Source of the DNA: Gracilibacillus timonensis
Lineage (GTDB): Bacteria > Bacillota > Bacilli > Bacillales > Amphibacillaceae
NCBI RefSeq assembly: GCF_900086715.1
Contig: NZ_FLKH01000009.1
Location: 276,239-340,238 of the forward strand
Direction: 5' to 3'
Length of the DNA stretch: 64,000 nucleotides
The position numbers and the translations under genes were made by a program. The notes under the pieces are model-generated. The model was not told the origin of the DNA and did not search any database. It saw only the letters and a program-made list of their open reading frames with translations. Numbering within the stretch: position 1 is the first letter of the stretch; each line of letters opens with the position of its first letter. Below are positions 20,181-29,028 of this stretch, piece after piece.

Positions 20181-20338
20181 GGTTATTTACCGATACTACG
20201 GATGACAGTCTTCGTTTATTTGTGTTAGACTTTGATATAATCGTACTTATTTGTTACAAAGAGGTAGGATTTCAAGAAGATTGCTGAAAGGAAACTAGAA
20301 GTAAACACTTGGAAAAAATCAAATGAAGGAGGGATATG

Positions 20339-20662
20339 ATGAAACGCTATTTCCTTTTTATCAGCAGCTTTATCCTAATAGGTGTGCTATTTCAGATGCT
20401 ATCTGGGCTGACGCTTACCTATTTCTATACCCCGGATATGTCGAATGCATGGGAGACAAGTGGACTCTTATCTCAAGAAATAGTGCTGACAGGCAGTAAT
20501 CATACGCTGCAGTGGATCACTGTCTTAATGGCTGCTACGCTTGCTTATCTTGTAGCTAATAAGGGTACTTACCAACGTTGTCACTTTAGGAGTTATTTTG
20601 CACCTATTTTAATCGTTATTTTGCATTACAAGTTAATAAGGCTAGAGTCAGGAGGTATATAG
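20339..20662 (+). pseudogene. small membrane protein of unknown function, truncated by the cadmium transposon
   Basis: Native sequence runs from ATG 20339 (AAGGAGGG upstream) to about 20578, where the transposon end TGTCAC begins. The frame then reads 28 codons of transposon sequence to a chance stop at 20662. The native part has two hydrophobic segments (residues about 4-28 and 58-80) and no family I recognise. The expected continuation is not found on the other side of the transposon. Confidence 0.75.
20579..20640 (+). repeat. left terminal inverted repeat of Tn552-like transposon
   Basis: The first 27 bases match the reverse complement of the right end exactly; similarity continues at lower level to about 60 bases. 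It holds two copies of a GTTATTTTGCA motif 22 bp apart, probably two transposase-binding sites. Confidence 0.92.
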
Positions 20663-20706
20663 AAGTCCAATTTCTCAGTTCTAAAATTAAGAAATTGGAC
20701 TTCTAT
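20659..20706. repeat. 17-bp perfect inverted repeat near left transposon end
   Basis: Two 17-base arms (20659-20675 and 20690-20706; core GAAGTCCAATTTCT) with a 14-base loop. It lies between the transposon end and cadD, in the right place to end the cad transcript, but has no clear T-run. Confidence 0.7.
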
Positions 20707-20777
20707 CGTGACTCCCAAAAGGCGGTCTTATATGTCAAACGAGCGCTGATTCTTATTAGAGAAAAGCGTTCCGATTG

Positions 20778-21392
20778 TTAAAGAAATGAGAATAAAGCGT
20801 TAAATGTACCATTTTCAAACAATATATAAATCCCTAACCCAATGAATACAATAGGTACAATCCAACGTTCATATTTCTCAATTTTTTCTGATACAAAATC
20901 TAAGGAAGCTAAGCGATAGCTGACATAACATAAAACAGCAACCATAATCAAAAAGACAATAACAGCAATAAAGATTTCAGACATATTTAAGGTCGTGAAG
21001 TACGGTATATAAATCGAAAAGTCATCCGCACTGGAAGCTAATACGATGAAAGTCATCGTCAAAAATAACTGATTAAATTTTCCAGAGGAGAATAAAGATA
21101 AAATACTACTTTCATCTTCATCCTCTTCTCCTTTAATCCACATTTTCACACCTAAGTAAAGTGGTAAAAGTCCAAGTAGTCCGATAACCCATTGCTGAGG
21201 AATTAAATTTACAACCCCCTGTGCAACTAAAAGACTTGCTCCTATAACAATTGCAGTCCCTATATATTGTCCTATCCAAATATGTTTCACCTGACCTTTT
21301 TTTACTTGCGAAAACAAAAGAATTAATATAACGAGATAATCAATTCCTGTTGCTACATATACCGCAGCTGCTGTAAGTATCGTTGCGATCAT
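20778..21392 (-). CDS. cadD: CadD-type cadmium resistance transporter
   Basis: Integral membrane protein of 204 residues with about five to six hydrophobic helices. The start MIATILTAAAVYVATGIDYLVIL and the SSADDFSIYIPYF motif are typical of CadD, which lowers cadmium toxicity by export or binding. It lies 103 bp after cadA on the same strand and is probably in one operon with cadC and cadA. Its ATG has a GGAGATGG site. Part of the transposon cargo. Confidence 0.9.
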   Translation of the reverse strand: MIATILTAAAVYVATGIDYLVILILLFSQVKKGQVKHIWIGQYIGTAIVIGASLLVAQGVVNLIPQQWVIGLLGLLPLYLGVKMWIKGEEDEDESSILSLFSSGKFNQLFLTMTFIVLASSADDFSIYIPYFTTLNMSEIFIAVIVFLIMVAVLCYVSYRLASLDFVSEKIEKYERWIVPIVFIGLGIYILFENGTFNALFSFL

Positions 21393-21495
21393 TTTTCCAT
21401 CTCCAATATTTTAGGTTTAGGGGTAGGACTTTTCTTCAAATTGAAAAGCCCCCCTTGAATTGCGCACAGCGTGACCTTACTATTCTGTTTTCTAC

Positions 21496-23913
21496 CTATT
21501 TATCCTTCACTCTCATCAGTCGTAAACTATTTAATGCTACCAAAATAGTAGCTCCCATATCGGAAAGAATCGCTATCCAAAGGGTTAACCATCCCGGGAT
21601 AACTAATAGTAAGGCAATTATTTTAATTCCGATAGCAAAAGTGATGTTAGCTTTAATGATATTTAAAGTTTTTCGACTGAGTCTTACTGCAAATGGAAGC
21701 TTACTTAAATCATCTCCCATTAATGCAATATCAGCTGTTTCAATTGCAGTATCCGTTCCAGCACCGCCCATTGCAATTCCAACAGTAGATGCAGCAAGTG
21801 CTGGAGCATCATTAACGCCATCGCCAATCATAGCTACATTATCATGCTCCGATTGCATTTTTTTAATATAATCTAATTTATCCTGTGGCATCAATTCAGA
21901 CTGAATATCAGAAACGCCTACATGTGTACCGATTGCATTTGCAGTACCTTGATTATCACCTGTCAGCATAATTGTTTGCTTGATACCTAACTGATGAAGT
22001 TTTTGAATCACATTTTTACTTGTTTCACGAACCTCATCTGCAACGGCAATTACGCCGAGAATTGTTTTTTCCGTTCCAATAATCATGGCTGTTTTTCCTT
22101 GGTTTTGTAGGATTTTCACATTGTTTTCAAACCCAAGGCTAAAATCGGAAACATTTAATTCCTTGAAAAGTTTTGGGCTTCCAATATAGTAAGTAGTTCC
22201 GTTTACAATCCCTTTTATACCTCGCCCAGTAATCGAAGTGAATTCTTCCACTTGTACATTAGAATAAGGGATATTATCTTGCTCTGCCTTTTTCATTATT
22301 GCTGAAGCAAGTGGATGTTGTGAACGATATTCTAAAGCTGTAATGGTAGAGAATAGCTCTTTTTCTTCCACTTGGTCATTTAATACTTCAAAATCTGTTA
22401 CCACTGGTACACCTTTTGTCAGTGTTCCTGTTTTATCAAATGCGACTGCCTTAATGGCTCCTAATTTCTCGAGATAGACACCACCTTTAACCAACACACC
22501 TTTTTTCGCTGCATTTCCAATTGCCGAGACAATCGAGATTGGAGTAGAAATAACTAATGCACAAGGACATCCAACTACAAGAACTGCTAATCCTTGATAA
22601 ACCCATGTATCCCAACTGCCACCAAAGAATAGGGGTGGAACGACTGCAACCAAGGCTGCAATAACCATAATGATCGGAGTGTAGTATTTCGCAAATTTAT
22701 CAACGAATGCTTGGGCTGGAGCACGCTCCCCTTGTGCTTCTTCAACAAGATGAATAATCTTGGCAATGGTTGTATCTTCTACGTATTTGGTGATTTTTAC
22801 TTCAAGTAGTCCCTCTTCGTTAAGCGTACCTGCAAATACTTCGTCATCTACCGCTTTGGAGACGGGAACAGATTCTCCTGTTATAGCTGCCTGATTGACA
22901 GCCGACAAGCCATTCACAATGATTCCATCCATGGCAATTTTCTCCCCTGGTTTGACAATCATGATATCACCCACAGCGATATCGTCCACATGGATTATTA
23001 TTTCCTGACCATTTCGTCTAACTAGTGCTTCTTTTGGGGCGATATCCATCAATGAACGTATGGATTGTCTTGCTCTGTCCATAGAGAAGCGTTCAAGTGC
23101 TTCACTGATTGCAAAGAGAATAACAACAATAGATGCCTCTGCCCATTCACCAATAATGGCAGCTCCAATAACGGCAACGGTCATCAGGGTTTTCATGTCG
23201 AAATCAAAGCGTATCAAATTTTGAAAACCGACTTTAAATAATGAATATCCGCCAATTACAATAGAACCTACAAATAACATGGAAGTTACGAGGTTATCTT
23301 CTCCATTTACAAAGTGAGAAAGGTAACCAAAAGCAATTAGTAGTGTGGCAAACAGCAATGTACTATGTTTTTTATAAAATGGTGTTTTCTCTTCTTTATG
23401 AGCCTTAGTGTCATCTTTAACCCTTTGTATCGTTTGATTCGCTAGTTTTTCAGGAGATACTTTTAGATTCTCAAAAGCACCTGCTTTTTCAAGTTCTTCA
23501 ACCGATGCATTTCCATATACATCAATTTTAGAAGCGCCAAAGTTTACTTTTGCATCCTCAACTCCAGCTATTTGTTTTACATTTTTTTCAAACTTCCCCG
23601 CACAATTTGCGCAGGAAAATCCTTCCACACGGTAAACGTTTTTATCTTTAATTACCACAGGTTCTACCCGTCTTTTAGGTTTCTCTGGTGCCACTTTAAG
23701 ATTTTCAAAAGCACCAGCCTTTTCTAGTTCTTCAACAGTTGCACTGCCGAAGACATCAATTTTTGAAGCTCCAAAATTTACTTTTGCGTCCTGAACGCCT
23801 GGAATCTTTTTAACATTTTTCTCAAACTTTCCTGCACAATTTGCACATGAAAATCCTTGGACCCGATAGACGTTCATTTCTTCTTCCATTAGTTTAACCT
23901 TTTGTTCAGACAT
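21496..23913 (-). CDS. cadA: cadmium/zinc-translocating P-type ATPase
   Basis: P1B-type ATPase of 805 residues that pumps Cd, Zn or Pb out of the cell. Two nearly identical N-terminal HMA domains each carry [16 protein letters not shown] (about residues 17 and 95). The membrane CPC motif (GCPCALVIS), phosphorylation site DKTGTLTKG and hinge [11 protein letters not shown] are intact. It overlaps cadC by 8 bp, so the two are co-translated. The duplicated metal-binding domains are nearly the same at the DNA level too, a potential recombination site. Confidence 0.96.
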   Translation of the reverse strand: MSEQKVKLMEEEMNVYRVQGFSCANCAGKFEKNVKKIPGVQDAKVNFGASKIDVFGSATVEELEKAGAFENLKVAPEKPKRRVEPVVIKDKNVYRVEGFSCANCAGKFEKNVKQIAGVEDAKVNFGASKIDVYGNASVEELEKAGAFENLKVSPEKLANQTIQRVKDDTKAHKEEKTPFYKKHSTLLFATLLIAFGYLSHFVNGEDNLVTSMLFVGSIVIGGYSLFKVGFQNLIRFDFDMKTLMTVAVIGAAIIGEWAEASIVVILFAISEALERFSMDRARQSIRSLMDIAPKEALVRRNGQEIIIHVDDIAVGDIMIVKPGEKIAMDGIIVNGLSAVNQAAITGESVPVSKAVDDEVFAGTLNEEGLLEVKITKYVEDTTIAKIIHLVEEAQGERAPAQAFVDKFAKYYTPIIMVIAALVAVVPPLFFGGSWDTWVYQGLAVLVVGCPCALVISTPISIVSAIGNAAKKGVLVKGGVYLEKLGAIKAVAFDKTGTLTKGVPVVTDFEVLNDQVEEKELFSTITALEYRSQHPLASAIMKKAEQDNIPYSNVQVEEFTSITGRGIKGIVNGTTYYIGSPKLFKELNVSDFSLGFENNVKILQNQGKTAMIIGTEKTILGVIAVADEVRETSKNVIQKLHQLGIKQTIMLTGDNQGTANAIGTHVGVSDIQSELMPQDKLDYIKKMQSEHDNVAMIGDGVNDAPALAASTVGIAMGGAGTDTAIETADIALMGDDLSKLPFAVRLSRKTLNIIKANITFAIGIKIIALLLVIPGWLTLWIAILSDMGATILVALNSLRLMRVKDK

Positions 23914-24274
23914 TGACCTTCACTTCTTTCTTATGTGCTAGGGCGATCATCATTATCTGCCTGATATGTTCATCATCTAAAGAATAGAAAGCTAGTTTTC
24001 CTTCTTTTCTAAAGTTGACCACCCCTTGCTTATAAAGCGTACGTAAATGATGAGATGCATTTGCTATCGTAACACCTAAGATATTTGCTATATCACAAAC
24101 ACACAACTCTTCATCCTGACACAGAGCGTAAGTAATTTTTGCTCTATTTTCATCGGCAATAGCCTTTAACATTTGGCTAACACCAGAAATATCAACTGTT
24201 TGTAAATCCCCTTGTATTCGATTAACCTTTTCTTCGTCATAACAAAAAATTTCACAAGTATCTTTCTTTTTCAT
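23906..24274 (-). CDS. cadC: ArsR/SmtB-family cadmium-responsive repressor
   Basis: Winged-helix repressor of 122 residues that leaves DNA on binding Cd, Pb or Zn. Metal-binding Cys residues of CadC are present: Cys7 and Cys11 (DTCEIFC) and the ELCVCD motif in the alpha-3 helix. The DNA-recognition part is [16 protein letters not shown]. The gene leads the cad operon and overlaps cadA. Two AAATATTTG-type dyads at its promoter (24292-24308 and 24337-24356) are probable binding sites, so it should repress its own operon. Confidence 0.93.
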   Translation of the reverse strand: MKKKDTCEIFCYDEEKVNRIQGDLQTVDISGVSQMLKAIADENRAKITYALCQDEELCVCDIANILGVTIANASHHLRTLYKQGVVNFRKEGKLAFYSLDDEHIRQIMMIALAHKKEVKVNV

Positions 24275-24291
24275 ATTATCATCCCATCTTC

Positions 24292-24356
24292 ATTCAAATA
24301 TTTATTTGCATATATTATAACCATTTTCGACACATCATTCAAGCAAATATTTGAAT
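24292..24356 (-). promoter_or_regulatory. cad promoter with two CadC operator-like dyads
   Basis: Minus-strand -35 TTGAAT (24342-24337), 17-bp spacer, -10 TATAAT (24319-24314). Dyads CAAATATTTATTTG (24295-24308) downstream of the -10 and CAAATATTTG (24344-24353) upstream of the -35 resemble the CadC site of plasmid pI258 as I recall it. Confidence 0.8.
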
Positions 24357-24390
24357 AAAAATAAAAGAAGTAAGTAGGGCATAAAATTCT

Positions 24391-24426
24391 AGTCTCAAAA
24401 ACAAATGTTTTTGAGACTTTTTTCTT
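24391..24426 (+). terminator. terminator-like hairpin between cadC and resolvase
   Basis: AGTCTCAAAAACA (24391-24403) and TGTTTTTGAGACT (24406-24418), followed by T's. It separates the divergent cad and transposition modules on the plus strand. Confidence 0.6.
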
Positions 24427-24535
24427 TCACGATTAAATGGCTTATAATTAATGTGAACTTAGTCTTTAAAGATTGCTCAAAAACTATGTATCATATACCT
24501 CCTTTTGTGATATAATTTTACTGAAAAGGTGGTAT
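24427..24535. other. probable resolvase recombination (res) region
   Basis: This AT-rich stretch before the resolvase gene contains opposed GTATCATATA and GTGATATAAT segments (24487-24516), the layout of a resolvase sub-site. Tn3- and Tn552-type resolvases act on sites directly beside their gene. Placement is by position and partial symmetry only. Confidence 0.4.
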
Positions 24536-24541
24536 TTTTTT

Positions 24542-25108
24542 ATGAGTCAGTATATTTATGGATATGCACGAGTGAGTACTCGTCAACAAGAATTAGCACG
24601 TCAATTGGATTTATTAGAAAAATATAATTGTAATGAAGTTCTGACGGAAAAAATGACAGGAACAAAATCAAACCGGCCAGAGTTAAATCGTTTAAAAGAC
24701 AAGTTGAGACCAGGGGATATTGTTGTTGTAGAAAGTTTTTCAAGATTAGGTAGAAGCACGAAAGATTTAATTGATCTAGTTAATTATTTTGAGGAAAATA
24801 ATGTGAAATTAATTAGTGTGAAAGAAAGTTTTGACACTACGACTCCACAAGGAAGGTTAATGATGACCGTTTTTCAGGCTTTTAGTCAGTTTGAAAGAGA
24901 TTTGATAGTTGAACGAACAAAGGAAGGACTAAAAAGTGCTAGAGCAAGAGGAAGAAAAGGAGGACGACCAAGAGTAGCAACTAAGGATATTACAAAAGCC
25001 ATAAATCTTTATAAAACTGAAGAATACAGTGTAAAAGAAATTGTTGAAATGACTGGTATTAGTAGAGCCACTCTTTATCGATATTTAGATAATGATAAAT
25101 TAGAGTAA
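24542..25108 (+). CDS. serine resolvase of Tn552-like transposon
   Basis: Site-specific recombinase of 188 residues that resolves cointegrates. The catalytic Ser12 is in YGYARVSTRQQ; ESFSRLGRSTKDLI and FSQFERDLIVERTKEGL are typical of the resolvase/invertase family. A C-terminal helix-turn-helix ends the protein (SVKEIVEMTGISRATLYRYL). ATG 24542 is preferred over the 24473 start because AAAGGTGG lies 9 bases upstream and the family start is MxxxxGYARVS. Confidence 0.93.
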   Translation: MSQYIYGYARVSTRQQELARQLDLLEKYNCNEVLTEKMTGTKSNRPELNRLKDKLRPGDIVVVESFSRLGRSTKDLIDLVNYFEENNVKLISVKESFDTTTPQGRLMMTVFQAFSQFERDLIVERTKEGLKSARARGRKGGRPRVATKDITKAINLYKTEEYSVKEIVEMTGISRATLYRYLDNDKLE

Positions 25109-25150
25109 CCTAATGGTACTAGCTTCACTTATTGGAAGGAGCTGTTTCTA

Positions 25151-26599
25151 ATGAAAAAAGAACTTCCACCATTGACTTCTTATTCAGAAGATCAAAGACA
25201 AAAGGCTATGAATAAATACAATTTAATTGCACCATATCTTAACCATGAGAAAAATTTGAAAACTATTGCTCAGGAATCTGGTGTTTCAAAACGAACACTT
25301 CAATATTGGATTAGTAAGTACCAGCAATTTGGATTAATTGGTTTGATTCGAAAGAATCGAACAGATTCAGGAATCTTTAAAGTGGAAAAAGAAGTACAAG
25401 AAGAAATTAAGAATTTAATACTTAGTCACAAAAGAAATTCAGTCACTTCTATTCATAGGAAGATTTGTGAGATATGCAAAAAGAATAAGTGGAAGCAACC
25501 CAGTTACTATCAGGTTTATACTATCTCAAAGTCTTTATCACCAGGACTAAAAAAACTAGCCTATGAAGGGAAAAAAGAATATCAAAACACTTATGATTTA
25601 ATTCACCGACGAGAGGCTAATTACCCTAATGAGATATGGCAAGCTGATCATACCCCATTAGATATAATTGTTTTAAATGAGAAAGGAAAACCAGAAAGAC
25701 CTTGGCTAACAATTATTTTAGATGATTATAGTCGAGCAGTTGCTGGATACTTTTTAACTTTTCAAGACCCGTCTGCTATACAAACATCTTTGGTCTTACA
25801 CCAAGCAATATGGAGAAAAAGAAACCTCGATTGGCAAATATGTGGTATCCCCGAAAAGTTTTATACAGATCACGGAAGTGACTTTACTTCCAATCATTTG
25901 GAACAAGTAGCTATTGATTTAAAGATTAATCTAGTTTTCTCTACAGTAGGGGTTCCAAGAGGGCGCGGGAAAATAGAAAGATTCTTTTCAACCATTAATC
26001 AATTGTTTCTACAAGATTTACCTGGCTATTTCGGAAATCAGAATAGCACTGCACTTCTTACTCTTAAAGAACTTGACGATAAATTATCAAATTTCATCAT
26101 ATATAACTATCATCATAGGGTTCATGGTACAACAAAAAAAGAACCCATTAAAGCCTGGAGTAATTCTGGATTTCTCCCTAATATGCCAGCTAGTTTGGAA
26201 TGTCTAGATTTATTATTATTAAATGTAGCAAAACCAAGGAAGGTTCATTCGGATGGTATTCACTTCCAAGGTTTAAGGTATATAGATACAAACCTAGCTG
26301 CATATATTGGTGAAACAGTCATTATTCGTTATGATCCAAGGGATATCGCAGAGATTCGGGTGTTTTATCAAGATAAATACTTATGCACTGCTGTTTCCCC
26401 TGAAATTTCTGATTACCAAGTAGATTTAAAAGATATTGTTTCAGCACGAAATAAAGTACGAAAAAACCTCAAGAACCAACTTGATACTGGAAGAACTGTT
26501 GCAGAAGAAATAGCTTTATCAAAGCAAAAAGATTTCGAGAACCAGTCGAATAAATCTGATTCTAAAAAGTCAAAACTCAAGAGGTATTTCAATGAATAA
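25151..26599 (+). CDS. DDE transposase of the Tn552/TniA group
   Basis: Transposase of 482 residues. A helix-turn-helix region (TIAQESGVSKRTLQYWISKY, about residues 41-60) precedes the RNase-H-like core. The catalytic triad can be read: Asp166 in WQADHTPLD, Asp240 in YTDHGSDF and Glu276 in GKIERFF, a D-74-E-spaced D(35)E arrangement. A Mu-type C-terminal barrel (GETVIIRYDPRDIAEI) follows. Size and position match p480 of Tn552. It overlaps the ATPase gene by 8 bp. Confidence 0.93.
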   Translation: MKKELPPLTSYSEDQRQKAMNKYNLIAPYLNHEKNLKTIAQESGVSKRTLQYWISKYQQFGLIGLIRKNRTDSGIFKVEKEVQEEIKNLILSHKRNSVTSIHRKICEICKKNKWKQPSYYQVYTISKSLSPGLKKLAYEGKKEYQNTYDLIHRREANYPNEIWQADHTPLDIIVLNEKGKPERPWLTIILDDYSRAVAGYFLTFQDPSAIQTSLVLHQAIWRKRNLDWQICGIPEKFYTDHGSDFTSNHLEQVAIDLKINLVFSTVGVPRGRGKIERFFSTINQLFLQDLPGYFGNQNSTALLTLKELDDKLSNFIIYNYHHRVHGTTKKEPIKAWSNSGFLPNMPASLECLDLLLLNVAKPRKVHSDGIHFQGLRYIDTNLAAYIGETVIIRYDPRDIAEIRVFYQDKYLCTAVSPEISDYQVDLKDIVSARNKVRKNLKNQLDTGRTVAEEIALSKQKDFENQSNKSDSKKSKLKRYFNE

Positions 26600-27404
26600 A
26601 TCAAAGAAGTTTATTGAAACAAAAGAATATAAAAGATTTGCAGAGTTTTGTGATGCGTGTATCAAATATAAATATATAGGTATTTGTTATGGTCTGCCAG
26701 GTGTAGGAAAAACATTATCCTCAAGGTATTATTCAAATTGGGACTCCATCCAAAAACAAATAGCCTATAAAAACGCAAAGGAAATCGGTGCGAATGCAGA
26801 TGAAAAGATTCTTGATGCTAGAACGATTTTTTATACAGCCCCAGCAGTACGGGCTACTAAAATGACAGATGAAATTCATAGTATTGGAACTAGAATGGGT
26901 ATGGTTAGAACTATGTATAAAGTACTTAACAGAGGTGAAGAAGAAGAGTATTCTACTAGTTCGTTTGAAGAAATTGACCTGATTATTGTTGATGAGATAG
27001 ATCGACTAAAAGTGCAAAACTTAGAGCAACTAAGGGATATATATGATCGAAATGATATAGCAATGATATTAATCGGAATGCCTGGAATTGAAAAGAGATT
27101 GGCTCGATATCCCCAACTCTATTCTAGAATTGGATTTGCTCATGAATTTGATAAACTCAGTAAAGATGAAACCCATCATATCTTGGAGTTTAAATGGGAA
27201 GAACTAGGACTTTCTATAAAACTTGAGGACTTTTCCGATTATGAGGCAATAACTAGCATCATAAAGATTACTGGAGGAAATTTTAGGCTTATACAAAGAT
27301 TGTTCACTCAAATTGAAAGGATACTTGAAATTAATAATCTTGAAACCATAACAACAGAGGTTGTTGAAGCTGCACGAGACAGTTTAGTAATCGGAATCAA
27401 GTAA
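26592..27404 (+). CDS. transposition ATPase (TnpB/TniB-like AAA protein)
   Basis: AAA-type ATPase of 270 residues that probably chooses target DNA and activates the DDE transposase, as MuB, TniB and Tn552 p271 do. Walker A is GLPGVGKTLSS (about residue 33) and Walker B is LIIVDEIDRL. The frame starts inside the end of the transposase gene, so translation is coupled. Homologues in Tn7-like systems confer target immunity; whether this one does is unknown. Confidence 0.9.
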   Translation: MNKSKKFIETKEYKRFAEFCDACIKYKYIGICYGLPGVGKTLSSRYYSNWDSIQKQIAYKNAKEIGANADEKILDARTIFYTAPAVRATKMTDEIHSIGTRMGMVRTMYKVLNRGEEEEYSTSSFEEIDLIIVDEIDRLKVQNLEQLRDIYDRNDIAMILIGMPGIEKRLARYPQLYSRIGFAHEFDKLSKDETHHILEFKWEELGLSIKLEDFSDYEAITSIIKITGGNFRLIQRLFTQIERILEINNLETITTEVVEAARDSLVIGIK

Positions 27405-27409
27405 GCATT

Positions 27410-27442
27410 AAAAAGCTATCTTTTAAAAGGAGATAGCTTTTA
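27410..27442 (+). terminator. terminator after transposition ATPase
   Basis: AAAAAGCTATCT (27410-27421) pairs with AGATAGCTTTTAA (27431-27443), close behind the stop codon and before the right inverted repeat. Confidence 0.7.
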
Positions 27443-27500
27443 ATAATTTATAGTGCAAAATAGCACATAAAACAGGTGCAAAATAACTCCTAAAGTGACA
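27439..27500 (-). repeat. right terminal inverted repeat of Tn552-like transposon
   Basis: Ends ...GGTGCAAAATAACTCCTAAAGTGACA at 27500, the exact reverse complement of the left end for 27 bases (described in parts). It also has two TGCAAAATA motifs about 22 bp apart. Confidence 0.92.
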
Positions 27501-27517
27501 GGTGGAGGAGAAAGCAA

Positions 27518-27812
27518 TTGATAAAAAGAATAATCATAGGATTTTATATGCTCTTATTTGGTTTGTGTTTTCCTAATGTTTTGTCGGCGACGGAAAGTAC
27601 TACACCATCGGGGATTGCGATCACAGATTTGAAAGAATTTGTCGATGATTATGTCAGCGCATACATCGGAGAAACGATAGCTGGTGCTGCGATCATTGTC
27701 TTAAAAGATCAGGAAAGCTGGAAAGAAATCAGCTCACAAAAATGCAGAAGCTGGTTATTGGCTAACTTGTGTGAGTAGTATCTTGTTTATAGCATGGTTG
27801 ATTAGCTGGTAG
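27518..27812 (+). pseudogene. serine hydrolase (beta-lactamase/PBP-like) remnant with internal deletion
   Basis: The start (TTG 27518, GGAGGAG upstream, signal peptide, then TPSGIAITDLKEFVDDYVSAYIGETIAGAAIIVLKDQE) is the typical N-terminus of secreted beta-lactamase-type serine hydrolases. After about 70 residues the frame reads nonsense to a stop at 27778. In another frame bases 27744-27812 read a hydrophobic ending (AGYWLTCVSSILFIAWLISW) like the membrane C-termini of such proteins. The catalytic core (SxxK and later motifs) is missing. A large internal deletion with frameshift is inferred. Its ribosome-binding site is 3 bp from the transposon end. Confidence 0.7.
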
Positions 27813-28012
27813 CTGTATGCACTGTGATGATATATAAATACGAGAGTATTTGTTATGGAAGGAGATATAGTAATCTCTCTTTATTATGTGAAACGTACCC
27901 TGCAACAAATATCTTCATATCTACCCCTCGTGTATGTTTTACCATTTTTTCTCATATATTTCACAAAGCTCATCCAATACTATCCACTTATCCATTCAGA
28001 ATAAAACATAAA

Positions 28013-28040
28013 AACATCAAATCTGACCAATATTGATGTT
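28013..28040 (+). repeat. hairpin upstream of PadR promoter
   Basis: AACATCAA and TTGATGTT with a 12-base loop. No T-run; could be the 3' end of the debris to its left. Confidence 0.35.
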
Positions 28041-28077
28041 GGAAAGAAGTAAATTGTTGAACTAATATATATTGAAC

Positions 28078-28117
28078 ACTATTATTCATTGAATAATAGT
28101 AATCATTGTGTTATAGT
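28078..28117 (+). promoter_or_regulatory. promoter and 23-bp palindromic operator of PadR operon
   Basis: TTGAAT (28089-28094), 17-bp spacer, TATAGT (28112-28117). A perfect palindrome with 11-base arms (ACTATTATTCA, one central base, then its complement; 28078-28100) covers the -35 box, fitting autoregulation by the PadR protein. Confidence 0.75.
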
Positions 28118-28154
28118 ATATGTAATCAACTGATTCAGAAAGAGGGTGCTTTCC

Positions 28155-28475
28155 ATGAATGCACAATTTAAAAAGGGAGTGCTGGAACTATGTGTATTAG
28201 TGCTGCTGGATAAACGAGATTTTTATGGATATGAATTGATTAAACAGATTACCGAAAATATTGAAATCTCTGAAGGCTCGGTGTATCCCGTGTTACGACG
28301 CATATTAAAACAAGGTTACTGTACCACTTACCTTACCGAATCATCAGAAGGACCGAGCAGGAAATATTATCATTTAACGGAAGAAGGAAAGTTGTATTTG
28401 CAAGAGCAGAAAAAGGAATATAAACATTTTACACAGGGAGTTAATACGTTAATGGAGGAGGATGAAAATGAATAA
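28155..28475 (+). CDS. PadR-family transcriptional regulator
   Basis: Winged-helix regulator of 106 residues with the PadR core: LCVLVLLDKRDFYGYELIKQI, then SEGSVYPVLRRILKQG and a C-terminal YHLTEEGKLYLQE. First gene of a three-gene operon with DUF1700 and DUF4097 proteins, an arrangement common in Firmicutes and often linked to cell-envelope stress. ATG 28155 has AGAGGG 8 bases upstream and is preferred to GTG 28146. The palindrome over its promoter is the likely binding site. Confidence 0.9.
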   Translation: MNAQFKKGVLELCVLVLLDKRDFYGYELIKQITENIEISEGSVYPVLRRILKQGYCTTYLTESSEGPSRKYYHLTEEGKLYLQEQKKEYKHFTQGVNTLMEEDENE

Positions 28476-29028
28476 GCATACGTTCATGAATGAATTGAAA
28501 TATTACTTAAAAGGCTTACCTGATGAAGAAAAAACAGAGATCATACAAGACTTTGAAGAATATTTTGACATAGGGAAAGCAGACGGGAAAAATGAGGAAG
28601 ATATTGTTCAATCATTAGGATCACCACAAAAGCTAGCCAAGGATCTGCAGGCCACTTATTTGGTAGAAAAGGCCAAAATAGACCGTTCTGCCGGTAGTAT
28701 CTCCCGAGCCGTTTGGGCAGTAATCGGCCTAAGTTTTTTCAATTTACTGATTGTGCTAGGCCCATTTTTGTTTTTTGCAACACTTATTTTGAGCCTTTGG
28801 GTGATGACGCTGTCTTTAATCTTGCAAGTTGCGATGCCGCTTCTTACCTTGGTGATCAGACCTGACTCCTTTTACATGTTTGAGCTATTCTTTTCCATTA
28901 CGGTAAGCGGTATTGGTGTCTTGCTGTTATTAGCTGTCTATCCGCTGACACGAGTTGCTGGAGCGCTGTTCATTAAATATCTTTCATTTAATATCCGTTT
29001 AGTAAAGGGAGGAACCGCTCATGAATAA
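28468..29028 (+). CDS. DUF1700 (HAAS-domain) membrane protein
   Basis: Membrane protein of 186 residues. A cytoplasmic HAAS segment at the N-terminus (YLKGLPDEEKTEIIQDFEEYF, about residues 10-35; then SLGSPQKLAKDL) is followed by three to four hydrophobic helices. Such proteins occur with PadR regulators and DUF4097 proteins; function unknown, perhaps envelope sensing. Overlaps the PadR gene by 8 bp and the DUF4097 gene by 8 bp. ATG 28468 has GGAGGAGG 6 bases upstream. Confidence 0.88.
   Translation: MNKHTFMNELKYYLKGLPDEEKTEIIQDFEEYFDIGKADGKNEEDIVQSLGSPQKLAKDLQATYLVEKAKIDRSAGSISRAVWAVIGLSFFNLLIVLGPFLFFATLILSLWVMTLSLILQVAMPLLTLVIRPDSFYMFELFFSITVSGIGVLLLLAVYPLTRVAGALFIKYLSFNIRLVKGGTAHE

Larger units (their letters stand above)
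18119..20190 (+). mobile_element. group II intron with class IIC traits (ends approximate)
   Basis: A ribozyme 5' domain (AGGGTGAAAGTCCC at about 18146) and a catalytic-core stretch from 18230 on resemble the Oceanobacillus class IIC intron as I remember it. An intron-encoded protein follows. Domain V (AGGAGCCACATGCG...CGCACGTGTGG) lies at about 20111-20142 and a domain VI stem with GAGGCGTGG...GACGCC at about 20149-20175. The 5' end starts with GCGAG, not the usual GTGYG, and the 3' end is set only by the domain VI position. The location behind a terminator hairpin is typical of class IIC. Confidence 0.85.
20579..27500. mobile_element. Tn552-like transposon carrying cadmium resistance (6,922 bp)
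   Basis: The ends are matching inverted repeats beginning TGTCACTTTAGGAG at both borders. Contents are cadD, cadA and cadC on the minus strand, and a serine resolvase, a 482-residue DDE transposase and a 270-residue ATPase on the plus strand. The last two sizes and order match p480 and p271 of Tn552, which carries a beta-lactamase cargo instead. The element looks complete and visibly more AT-rich than its flanks. No direct target duplication is seen at the ends (left ACGT, right GGTG). Confidence 0.92.

Noticed and set aside
27824-28036. Open frame of 70 codons
   Set aside because: No ribosome-binding site, random-like composition, and it lies in debris next to the serine hydrolase remnant.
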